From: Acidobacteriota bacterium
GTDB lineage: Bacteria; Acidobacteriota; UBA6911; RPQK01; JADFOI01
DNA: 6,223 bases
NCBI GenBank assembly: GCA_030624355.1
Contig: JAUXKG010000164.1
Span: 1-6,223 of the forward strand
Direction of reading: 5' to 3'
Shown: in pieces, positions 1 to 6,115 of the stretch
Numbering within the stretch: position 1 is the stretch's first letter
How the letters are laid out: every line of letters begins with the position of its first letter
Notes under the pieces: generated by a model
Seen by the model: the letters and a program-made list of their open reading frames with translations, nothing else
Database searches by the model: none
Told to the model about the DNA's origin: nothing
Made by a program: the position numbers and the translations under genes

Positions 1-2
1 AC

Positions 3-2054
3 CACTACCAGCGTTCAACCAACGAGGAAAAGGCCCAACTTTACGGGGACCTGCAACAGGCTCACAACGACAAGATCTTCGATGTAGAAGAGGCTGCGCA
101 CTATACAGGAGAGAAATTGTCTGGAGACGGTAAGGGGGGTGGACCTGAGGACTCAATCTCACAACTCCGTATTGTGGATTCCTTGGATTGGGACACTCTG
201 GCGAATCTTCCTGAGATTATTGGCGCATTGTTGACCGCTGTTGAGGAGAGCAAGCGCAGCTCACCCGGGAGCCAGGCCATGATTGATGCTATGGGACATC
301 TTGGAACATCAATCGACCAAGTCCTGAGGAAGAATATACGACTCCATATCACGTACCTGGCGGATTCGGTTTTAGTTAATGGCGAACGAGTGGATATGAC
401 ACAGCACGAGTCCACTGTCACAGCCTTTCTCCAACTCATGAGGCGCTTGCAGCTGAGGAGCATTACCTTTTCCCCAGGTCTCACCGAACAGGAATTAAGC
501 CTGATGATGGAGACTTTTGGTCGGATTAGTGATGAAAAAATTGGCACGGGTTTCTGGCAGCATGTTTCAGCTGAACAAGACCTTCCTCATGTTGAGCTCA
601 AACAGCAGCGTGGAACCGGCGGACCACGGGTGTCCTCGACTACCGAATACATATCCACAGCCCCAGAGAAATTGCAGACCGAGGTTGGACCTTCACCTGA
701 ACTCGAAACTGCCACAAAAACGTTTGCCCACCGAGATTTGGAAGAGCCTGCTGGGCGGATTGCGTCTGAAGATGATCGGGAGCTTAATACGACCAGACAG
801 GCTAGTGACACAATACTGAAAGTTGCAGCTGAAGGGGTGGAACTCACCCACGAGTTCTTCGAATCGGTAGCCGACAGGCTGACCGATCCCATGGCGGATG
901 AGGAACAGGCTCGGCAAATTATTGGCCAGTGTTTTCACGACTTCGAACATCAGACGCCGCCGATTCGAACCGAGGTGATCCATACCTGCGATGGCTTGCT
1001 GGACGAAGGGTTCATTACCTCTCGACCTCAATGGATTGGACTGATTACAGATCCACTTCTCAGTGTTTTGGCGAAAGAAGAAGATTCTCGAATTCTCGCA
1101 GAGACGGCTTCCTTGCTCTCCCGAACTGTGACCAGTCTCATCCAGTTTGGTGACTATGGGCAGGCCGTTCGAATCCTTGTGCCTCTGCGCAAGCGTCAAC
1201 AACAACTACGGAAGGAGAGAGATCAACCGGTCCAGCTGGAGGAAGGCATTTTCTTTCACGGACTAGAGCCGAAAGCTCAGCAGTTACTTCTGGAAGACCT
1301 GAGCTCTCAGGACACCAGCCGGATGCAGGAAGCCGTGCAATTGCTGGACGGTTTAGGCTCTCTGGCATTGCCCATGCTCATAGAGATCGTTAAAAGGGAA
1401 GATGGTCCCAGGATCAGACAAATTGCTAGTCAACTGCTGGGCAAGTTGGGACGAGAGGCAAGCGTCCTTCTCAGACGTGAACTGGTGCTTGAGAGCTCCC
1501 CCGAGCAGCGCGTACGAATCTTGGAGATCATTGACGGAGTGACCCAAGATCTTAAAAAAGAATTGGCCTACACCGTTGAAGACAAGCACTTCAGCGTGCG
1601 GCAAGCGACATTTCAACTCATTGAACGGTTGAAGGACGAGAACTTGACGTCACTGCTGGTAGATTGTGCTCACCACAAGGAGGTGACTATAGCGGTGGCC
1701 GCCATTGCTTCTCTGGGAAAGATCAAGCCAACCACAGCAGTGGAGGTTCTTATTTCTCTACTCGACTCCTGTAAGGAAAGTGAGCGTCTGATCGCCTGCT
1801 GCCAGGCACTCGGACGGATCGGCGACCCAACCAGTATCGAACCACTCGCTCAGATCATGATTCCAAGACGCTTTTTCTCGCTACGCAAAAAAAGGGATCC
1901 ACGGGTACGTGCCAGTGCTGCTTTTGCTTTGACGCAAATAGCTCACCCCCGGGTAGTCGAAATATTGACCACTTATCTGGAAGACAGTGACTCCAGGATT
2001 CGGCAGATTGCTCATGACGCCGTTAGCAGCGAAAACTCATCCAGCCACATCTGA
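3..2054 (+). CDS. HEAT-repeat scaffold-type protein, 5'-partial (start outside window)
   Basis: The frame is open from the first complete codon at position 3, so this is the C-terminal 683 residues of a longer protein. A TTG at 117 could be read as a start, but it has coding-looking sequence upstream (HYQRSTNEEKAQLYGDLQQA...) and no convincing ribosome binding site. Residues about 110-203 resemble a domain seen ahead of HEAT repeats or HD-GYP modules in bacterial proteins: a 'VLVNGERV' strand, then 'LRSITFSPGLTEQELSLMM'. An acidic, low-complexity linker follows (about 204-275), then an alpha-helical segment (about 279-407) containing 'FGDYGQAVRIL'. From about residue 419 to the end come degenerate HEAT/PBS-lyase-type repeats, with signatures such as 'VRASAAFALTQIAHPRVVEIL' and 'DSDSRIRQIAHDAV'. 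No signal peptide or membrane segment is visible in the part present. HEAT arrays mediate protein-protein contacts; no catalytic motif is seen, so the role is unknown. It ends at TGA 2052-2054. Confidence 0.88.
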   Translation, partial: HYQRSTNEEKAQLYGDLQQAHNDKIFDVEEAAHYTGEKLSGDGKGGGPEDSISQLRIVDSLDWDTLANLPEIIGALLTAVEESKRSSPGSQAMIDAMGHLGTSIDQVLRKNIRLHITYLADSVLVNGERVDMTQHESTVTAFLQLMRRLQLRSITFSPGLTEQELSLMMETFGRISDEKIGTGFWQHVSAEQDLPHVELKQQRGTGGPRVSSTTEYISTAPEKLQTEVGPSPELETATKTFAHRDLEEPAGRIASEDDRELNTTRQASDTILKVAAEGVELTHEFFESVADRLTDPMADEEQARQIIGQCFHDFEHQTPPIRTEVIHTCDGLLDEGFITSRPQWIGLITDPLLSVLAKEEDSRILAETASLLSRTVTSLIQFGDYGQAVRILVPLRKRQQQLRKERDQPVQLEEGIFFHGLEPKAQQLLLEDLSSQDTSRMQEAVQLLDGLGSLALPMLIEIVKREDGPRIRQIASQLLGKLGREASVLLRRELVLESSPEQRVRILEIIDGVTQDLKKELAYTVEDKHFSVRQATFQLIERLKDENLTSLLVDCAHHKEVTIAVAAIASLGKIKPTTAVEVLISLLDSCKESERLIACCQALGRIGDPTSIEPLAQIMIPRRFFSLRKKRDPRVRASAAFALTQIAHPRVVEILTTYLEDSDSRIRQIAHDAVSSENSSSHI

Positions 2055-2121
2055 TAAGCGATGAGACCCATCACAAGATAAAGGCCACAGAAGACAGATC
2101 CTCTTGCTCCGAGAAATTTGC

Positions 2122-2403
2122 TTACTTGGCCTCGAAGTGTTCAGGGAGTAGTGAGGGATCTGCCCAGATCAGGATGAAAGACACAGTGGGACCAGGGTGG
2201 CATGGAATCCGCCAATCACCCGATGGGACTCGGATCGTCGGAGTGGTGATTACGAGTACGGCCTGGTGCTTTTCACACTTTTGCACCAAGGCGCCAAAAA
2301 TGGACAAGAAAGCCGAAGCGAAAGAAGAAAGACGGTTTTTGAGCCGTTCCCACCGATATATCTGGCGGTTAAATTCAGCCTGACGCTGCTTTAACCGCCC
2401 CAA
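2122..2403 (-). CDS. Doubtful small hypothetical ORF in the spacer
   Basis: This minus-strand ORF encodes 93 residues from a TTG codon, with an AAGGA ribosome-binding-like sequence 8 nt upstream. The product would be basic at the N-terminus (GRLKQRQAEFNRQIYRWERLK), with a hydrophobic stretch 'FASAFLSIFGALV' and a Pro/Trp-rich C-terminal half. I recognise no family. Against it: no ATG in the frame, an inverted repeat lying within its first codons, and an 85-codon ORF in the mirror position on the plus strand, which suggests chance openness. It may instead be a decayed gene remnant. Confidence 0.18.
   Translation of the reverse strand: MGRLKQRQAEFNRQIYRWERLKNRLSSFASAFLSIFGALVQKCEKHQAVLVITTPTIRVPSGDWRIPCHPGPTVSFILIWADPSLLPEHFEAK
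2364..2399. repeat. Perfect 10-bp inverted repeat / stem-loop upstream of TraB-like gene
   Basis: GGCGGTTAAA at 2364-2373 is exactly complementary to TTTAACCGCC at 2390-2399. Inside the 16-nt loop a second 4-bp stem (CAGC 2376-2379 with GCTG 2385-2388) can stack, giving a long hairpin. Neither strand has a U-tract directly after the stem, so it is not a standard intrinsic terminator. It ends 44 bases before the TraB start and could be an operator, a leader-RNA structure or a boundary element. The structure is seen directly; the function is not known. Confidence 0.6.
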
Positions 2404-2443
2404 ATAAGGTATCCTTGCGCCCTTTATTTCACAGGCCTAATTC

Positions 2444-3670
2444 ATGTCGCAAGAATTTCAGACCGAAACCAGCCCGGACACGGTTGAAGATGAGCAGCCT
2501 ATAAGGTGCGTAATTCGCGACGGGGTCGAATTCACCATCATCGGAACAGCCCATGTCTCCAGGACTTCGGTTAAAGCGGTCAGAAAACTGGCCAGCACAG
2601 GTGAATTTGACGCCATTGCCGTTGAGCTGTGCCAGTCCCGCTTCGACGCGCTGACCGGTGAACGCAAGTGGACCGACCTCGACCTGTATAAGGTCATCCG
2701 CGAAGGCAAGGCCGGTCTGGTCATGGTCAAGCTCGCACTCAGCGCCTACCAACGCCGCATTGCAGAGCAGTTCGGCATCGAACCCGGTGCCGAACTGCGT
2801 GCAGCCATCGTTGCCGCAAAGGAGCGCGACCTTCCTCTCCAGCTAGTGGACCGCGACCTGGCAACTACCTTGCGGCGCAGCTATGCCAGCGTTCCCTGGT
2901 ACAAGCGCCTTTACCTGATGGCCGGTCTGGCGCTGGGGATGGTCAGCTCGGAAGATATTGACGAGGAGTCGATCGAGAAGCTCAAACAGGGCGATATCCT
3001 CGAATCCACAATTGCCGAGTTCGCCGAGATGTCCCCGGAATTGTTCGAGGCCCTGATCGCTGAGCGGGATCGCTACATGGCTGCACGCCTGCGGCAGGAA
3101 AACGCCGGCGCCTCTGGCCGCAAAGTGCTGGTCGTAATCGGCGCAGGGCACATGGAAGGACTATCAGGTCACCTGGAGACTAGCTCTGAACCTCCTACCG
3201 ACGAACGTGAACGGCTTGAGAAAATGCCCCGGCGGGCCATATGGCCGCGCCTTATCCCCTGGGCCATCATGGTGCTGGTTCTGGCCGGATTCTATGTCGG
3301 TTTTTCCCGCAGCCCCGAACTCGGCTGGCGACTGGTTTTCATCTGGGTAGCTGTCAACGGCGGACTTGCGGCGCTGGGCGCCTTGATTGCACGCGGTCAT
3401 CCCCTGACGGTCCTCAGCGCCATCTTGGCGGCGCCGCTGACTTCGCTCAACCCCACCATCGCGGCCGGCATGGTCACCGGCCTGGTTGAATCCTGGATCA
3501 GGAAACCCCGTGTGTCGGACCTGGAAAACCTTCGTTTCGATATCACGACACTGAAGGGCTGGTTCAGAAACCCGGCAACGCGGACTTTGCTGGTATTCTT
3601 TCTCTCGAACCTCGGTTCCGCGATGGGGACCTGGGTGGCTGGCTTCAAAATATTTGGCGCCCTGAGCTGA
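2444..3670 (+). CDS. traB: TraB/PrgY family (Tiki/GumN-like) membrane protein
   Basis: This 408-residue protein matches the TraB/PrgY group ('pheromone shutdown' type, TIGR00261-like). The soluble N-terminal domain carries two GxxH motifs: G34-TA-H37 in 'IIGTAHVSRTSV' and G233-AG-H236 in 'VVIGAGHMEGL'. A conserved acidic block, 'AIAVELCQSRFDAL' (Glu61), lies between them. In the Tiki/TraB/GumN superfamily these motifs are associated with metal-dependent peptidase activity. The C-terminal third is membrane-embedded, with likely segments near residues 270-288, 295-316, 319-350 and 381-404, including the family-typical 'SLNPTIAAGMVTGLVE'. Length is normal for the family. ATG 2444 has a weak ACAGG eight bases upstream. 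In Enterococcus, TraB/PrgY reduces inhibitory pheromone signalling; the role of such chromosomal homologues is not established. dusB follows after 18 bp. Codon use is richer in GC than the flanking genes. The symbol reflects family naming only. Confidence 0.9.
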   Translation: MSQEFQTETSPDTVEDEQPIRCVIRDGVEFTIIGTAHVSRTSVKAVRKLASTGEFDAIAVELCQSRFDALTGERKWTDLDLYKVIREGKAGLVMVKLALSAYQRRIAEQFGIEPGAELRAAIVAAKERDLPLQLVDRDLATTLRRSYASVPWYKRLYLMAGLALGMVSSEDIDEESIEKLKQGDILESTIAEFAEMSPELFEALIAERDRYMAARLRQENAGASGRKVLVVIGAGHMEGLSGHLETSSEPPTDERERLEKMPRRAIWPRLIPWAIMVLVLAGFYVGFSRSPELGWRLVFIWVAVNGGLAALGALIARGHPLTVLSAILAAPLTSLNPTIAAGMVTGLVESWIRKPRVSDLENLRFDITTLKGWFRNPATRTLLVFFLSNLGSAMGTWVAGFKIFGALS

Positions 3671-3688
3671 GAGCTGGACACGACTCCA

Positions 3689-4693
3689 ATGCAGATTGGC
3701 CCTTATTCGATAAAAAACCCGCTGGCACTGGCACCAATGGTCGGCGTCACCGACCGGTTTTTCCGCCAGCTGTGTCGTGAACTGGGCGCGGGTTACCTGG
3801 TTTCGGAAATGCTCGCAGCCAATCCTGCCTTGAGAGACACGAAAACGGAACGCCTGCGCGCTGACTTTGAAGGCGAGCCAAGCCCGGTCGCCGTGCAAAT
3901 CGCTGGCAGCGATCCGGAATGGATGGCGGATGCGGCTCGCTACAACGTAGCCCGAGGCGCACACATCATAGACATCAACATGGGTTGCCCGGCCAAGAAA
4001 GTCTGCAACAAACTTGCCGGCTCTGCGCTGCTGTCCGATCCCGAAAAGGTCGCCCGCATACTGGATGCCGTCGTTTCGGCGGTGGATGTACCGGTCACTC
4101 TGAAAATCAGGACCGGGCCCAATCCACAGCAAAGAAACGGGGCGACGATCGCAGGCATTGCGGAACAATCCGGTATCGCCGCCCTGGCCGTGCATGGGCG
4201 AACCCGTTCCGACCGCTTTACCGGCCTGGTTGAATACGACACCATTCGGGATATCTGCCAGAGCGTCTCCATTCCGGTCTTTGCAAATGGCGACATTGAG
4301 ACACCGCAAAAAGCCGCTGAGGTACTCGCATTCACCGGGGCAGACGGCCTGATGATTGGCCGGGCAGCCCAGGGCAATCCCTGGATATTTCGCGAGATCA
4401 GGCATTACCTGGATACGGGTAAACTGATCCCGGCTCCGGGACCACTGGAGGTCCTCGAGGTCATGCAGCGGCATCTGACCCAACTGCATCGCTCCTACGG
4501 CGAACATCAGGGTGTTCGGGTGGCGCGCAAACATATCGGCTGGTATTTGAAGGGCAGGCACAATTCGGCTGTGGCTCATAGGAATCTGATGCGCACCGGA
4601 ATTGCCCGGGAGCAGTTCAGCCTGATACGAGAATATTTTCGCCAACAGCCACAAGAAAATAGCCATTCCGACCAGGGAAGTCTGGCGGAATGA
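3689..4693 (+). CDS. dusB: tRNA-dihydrouridine synthase B
   Basis: This 334-residue cytoplasmic flavoenzyme reduces a uridine in the tRNA D-loop to dihydrouridine using FMN and NADPH; E. coli DusB modifies U17. The sequence shows a TIM-barrel Dus fold: N-terminal FMN-site motif 'LAPMVGVTDRFFR', catalytic cysteine C100 in 'NMGCPAKKVCNKLAGSALL', Lys139 in 'LKIRTG', His169 in 'VHGRTRSDRFTG', N200-G-D in 'FANGDI', and the phosphate-binding 'LMIGRAAQGNPWIFREI'. The C-terminal tRNA-binding helical domain has the DusB-typical 'RVARKHIGWYLKG'. All key residues are present and the length is close to E. coli DusB (321). ATG 3689 is only 18 bp after the TraB-like gene, so co-transcription is likely. In many gammaproteobacteria fis follows directly, but not here: the stop overlaps an ATG that leads to only 26 codons. 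Codon use and similarity look gammaproteobacterial, unlike the flanks. Confidence 0.96.
   Translation: MQIGPYSIKNPLALAPMVGVTDRFFRQLCRELGAGYLVSEMLAANPALRDTKTERLRADFEGEPSPVAVQIAGSDPEWMADAARYNVARGAHIIDINMGCPAKKVCNKLAGSALLSDPEKVARILDAVVSAVDVPVTLKIRTGPNPQQRNGATIAGIAEQSGIAALAVHGRTRSDRFTGLVEYDTIRDICQSVSIPVFANGDIETPQKAAEVLAFTGADGLMIGRAAQGNPWIFREIRHYLDTGKLIPAPGPLEVLEVMQRHLTQLHRSYGEHQGVRVARKHIGWYLKGRHNSAVAHRNLMRTGIAREQFSLIREYFRQQPQENSHSDQGSLAE
4674..4680 (+). promoter_or_regulatory. Shine-Dalgarno-like site for a start overlapping the dusB stop
   Basis: AGGGAAG lies within the end of dusB, nine bases before the ATG at 4690, which overlaps the dusB TGA as ATGA. This is the layout of a translationally coupled downstream gene. 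It would serve the 26-codon ORF at 4690-4770. Confidence 0.4.
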
Positions 4694-4770
4694 CAGCAAG
4701 CCAAGCAGTCCAATTTCCCGCCCTGCCGAGTATCTCCTGTGCAATCATCACTATGGGCCTTCCATACTGA
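4690..4770 (+). CDS. 26-codon ORF overlapping the dusB stop, possible gene-start remnant
   Basis: The ATG at 4690 overlaps the dusB stop (ATGA), has AGGGAAG nine bases upstream, and opens a frame MTASQAVQFPALPS... of 26 residues ending at TGA 4768-4770. The peptide has no recognisable motif. In gammaproteobacteria this is where fis usually begins, so it may be the stub of a coupled gene cut off by a rearrangement. It could also be a chance ORF. Beyond the start signals nothing shows that a functional peptide is made. Confidence 0.22.
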   Translation: MTASQAVQFPALPSISCAIITMGLPY

Positions 4771-4821
4771 AAACGAACGGCTGACTGGATCGTAGACCGT
4801 CAATCGTGCCATCATTTGTAA

Positions 4822-5202
4822 ATGAGAGGTACTCTCTGGCTCAAAGTCTCATGCCTTGTTCTACTGGCGCTGCTTTTGTTGCCAGAAGCGCTGTTTGTGT
4901 ACTCAAAAGCTGGATCAGCAACACCCTCTGGGACCTGTGCCATGAGTCAAGAGAGCTGTTGCTGTCCTCAAGTGTGCGCACTCAAAGCACAAAACATGTC
5001 ATCAAAAGAGTCCGCGTGTCAGCTCAAACTGGGTTGCAGTGACCCTGATGAACCTCTGGTGGTTCTGGCTTCGTTTGAGGCGATACTGTTTCCTGACGGT
5101 TCATTGATCAATCGGTCGAAAGTATCTTGGAGTCTTGCTGACATCCTTGTTTGCCAACTGAACCGGGCAAACAAACCGTTCTTACCACCTCCCCGCATCT
5201 GA
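4822..5202 (+). CDS. Small secreted cysteine-rich protein, function unknown
   Basis: This 126-residue protein begins with a clear signal peptide (MRGTLWLK, then the hydrophobic core VSCLVLLALLLLPEALFV, likely cleavage near residue 30). The mature part opens with a dense cysteine cluster: C39, C46-C47-C48, C52, C66 and C72 in the pattern C-x6-CCC-x3-C-x13-C-x5-C, with Met41 and Met59 close by. A later region holds a single C111 and the tail ends in 'KPFLPPPRI'. Cys/Met-rich exported segments of this kind suggest binding of a thiophilic metal such as copper, or disulfide structure, but I do not recognise a named family. ATG 4822 has no good Shine-Dalgarno; a 5-bp inverted repeat with a 3-base gap (GAGAG-GTA-CTCTC, 4824-4836) sits at the start. 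The beta-barrel gene follows 64 bp later with no terminator between, so the two are probably co-transcribed and act together in the envelope. Confidence 0.72.
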   Translation: MRGTLWLKVSCLVLLALLLLPEALFVYSKAGSATPSGTCAMSQESCCCPQVCALKAQNMSSKESACQLKLGCSDPDEPLVVLASFEAILFPDGSLINRSKVSWSLADILVCQLNRANKPFLPPPRI

Positions 5203-5251
5203 GCTAGCCTCCCTTCACAAATTTTCCTACAGGACGCTCAGTCAATTTACT

Positions 5252-5258
5252 AGAGGAG
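5252..5258 (+). promoter_or_regulatory. Ribosome binding site that sets the barrel-gene start
   Basis: AGAGGAG lies eight bases before ATG 5267. It overlaps the GTG at 5258, an in-frame alternative start, and so favours ATG 5267 instead. Confidence 0.75.
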
Positions 5259-5266
5259 TGTGTTCT

Positions 5267-6059
5267 ATGCGTAGAAGTCAGCATATTGTTTTCTGGATCA
5301 TGACCCTGTCCGTTTGCGTTTTACAGGCGCACAAATACGAGCCCATCAATACCGAGTATGCCCATCCTGTAGAGGTGTTCATCTTGGAAGTGACTCCACA
5401 AATGTTCAATCTGGCTAATGGTGACAAGTTCTACCTGGTTCCGGAAGTAGGGATCGAAATGCCACTCACGGGTTGGTCACATATAGAAGTATCCGTTCCC
5501 TATCTCCTGTTGGATCCTGCCGAATCCCGTTCACTGAACGGCTTGGGAGATCTGGAGCTTGGATTCCGAGCTCTGTTGCCCACGCCGGAGGGAATCCCGA
5601 CTCTAGGGGCCAACTTTGAAGTGGGTGCTCCAACTGGAGACAGTGGCGATGAGCTCGCAGGTGAAGCGACGGAAGTGGCTGCCGGACTCTTTGCAACGCA
5701 GGAACTGAGGCGGGCGACTCTTTTCGGCAATTTCAGCTATGCTGCCGAATTTCCCCAAAGAGGAAGACGGGCACGAGAACATTCTTGAATACGCGATGGC
5801 CGCTGTGTTTCATTTGAACCGGTTCCTGTACCCGACTGTGGAACTTTTCGGGGAGTCGAATATAACAGAGGAGGAAACAGAGCTGTTTATAGCGCCCGAG
5901 GTGATTTTCAATTTGGGCCAACGGACTGAGGCAAAGGTTGCCATTCCCATTGGACTCACTGATTCGAGTCCGGACTGGGGAGTCCAATTCCAGTTCACGA
6001 TCTTTTTGAACGAACATCCGGATTCGAATCTTCCTAGACGGAGGGCCAGGACTCCCTAG
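5267..6059 (+). pseudogene. Outer-membrane beta-barrel (transporter-like) protein, split by a +1 frameshift
   Basis: Two overlapping frames together encode one protein. The first part starts at ATG 5267 and would stop at TGA 5786-5788. The second frame is open through this region and ends at TAG 6057-6059. Skipping one C in the CCCC tract at 5753-5756 joins them as '...GNFSYAAEFP|KEEDGHENILEYAMA...', giving 263 residues. The N-terminus is a signal peptide (MRRSQHIVFWIMTLSVCVLQA). The mature protein shows alternating amphipathic strands and turns typical of outer-membrane barrels of the Phenol_MetA_deg/transporter type: 'KFYLVPEVGIEMPLTGWSHIEVSVPYLL', 'GLGDLELGFRALL', 'ANFEVGAPTGD', 'TELFIAPEVIFNLG', 'EAKVAIPIGL', and a final strand 'WGVQFQFTIFL' followed by a basic tail. 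The family assignment is by appearance only. It probably shares a transcript with the Cys-rich gene upstream. Causes could be a sequencing error, a recent mutation or, less likely, programmed frameshifting. Confidence 0.78.
5750..5759 (+). other. Frameshift site in the barrel gene (TTT CCC C AAA)
   Basis: Upstream frame reads TTT-CCC-CAA-AGA and runs to a stop at 5786-5788. The downstream coding frame reads AAA-GAG-GAA-GAC. Removing one C of the four-C run restores a continuous barrel protein. CCC-C is a sequence on which proline tRNA can slip +1, but no stimulatory element is evident: the slow or stop codon is not adjacent, and the purine-rich SD-like stretch lies downstream instead of upstream. 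Confidence 0.75.
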
Positions 6060-6076
6060 TGGGGACACTGTCCTCC

Positions 6077-6102
6077 AAAAAATCGTGCCGGCTCGATCCG
6101 GC
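6077..6102 (-). terminator. Intrinsic terminator for the right-edge minus-strand gene
   Basis: Read on the minus strand, GCCGG-ATCGAG-CCGGC (6102 down to 6087) forms a 5-bp GC-only stem with a 6-nt loop. The bases ACGA follow, then six Ts (6082-6077). It begins 14 bases after the stop codon of the minus-strand gene. The 4-nt gap before the T-run makes it somewhat imperfect. On the plus strand there is no T-run, so it would not clearly end the barrel transcript. Confidence 0.6.
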
Positions 6103-6115
6103 GGTCATCCTGGAG

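Larger units (their letters stand above)
2055..2443. other. 389-base spacer between HEAT gene and TraB-like gene
   Basis: No well-supported gene lies here. The stretch holds a perfect 10-bp inverted repeat (2364-2399, listed separately) and two mirror-image ORFs on opposite strands (2126-2383 plus, 2122-2403 minus), of which the minus one is the better candidate. No U-tract terminator is visible after the HEAT gene. The TraB promoter should lie near 2385-2435. A possible -10 is TATCCT at 2410-2415, but its -35 partner (TGCTTT, 17 bp upstream) is poor, so I do not call a promoter. GC-rich gammaproteobacterial-looking sequence starts somewhere in the right half of this spacer. Confidence 0.6.

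Noticed and set aside
693..1205. 170-codon minus-strand ORF opposite the HEAT gene
   Set aside because: It lies wholly inside the HEAT protein gene, no recognisable domain; an antisense shadow.
1887..1893. A7 run in the HEAT gene as a slippage or frameshift site
   Set aside because: The reading frame continues with good HEAT-repeat sequence on both sides; nothing indicates an alternative product.
2429..2752. Minus-strand ORFs over the TraB start (also 2458-2730)
   Set aside because: They overlap the conserved GTAHVS region of TraB on the other strand and show no family features.
3164..4744. 526-codon minus-strand ORF opposite TraB and dusB
   Set aside because: It is antisense to two genes with full family motifs; the product is rich in His, Arg, Gln and Cys without domain signatures. 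Long antisense openness is expected opposite GC-rich codons.
2226..4793. Near-direct repeat gact(c)ggatcgt at about 2226 and 4783 as flanking target duplication
   Set aside because: It is short, imperfect and not adjacent to terminal inverted repeats or a transposase; chance is more likely.
4806..5042. Alternative plus-strand frame across the Cys-rich gene
   Set aside because: It lacks a signal peptide or motif, whereas the frame from 4822 has a textbook signal peptide and an organised cysteine cluster.
5258..5266. GTG start for the barrel protein
   Set aside because: This GTG overlaps the AGAGGAG ribosome binding site, which is correctly spaced for ATG 5267.
6063..6073. GGACACTGTCC palindrome after the barrel gene as a plus-strand terminator
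   Set aside because: The arms are separated by one base, so no stable hairpin of full length can form, and no T-run follows on the plus strand.
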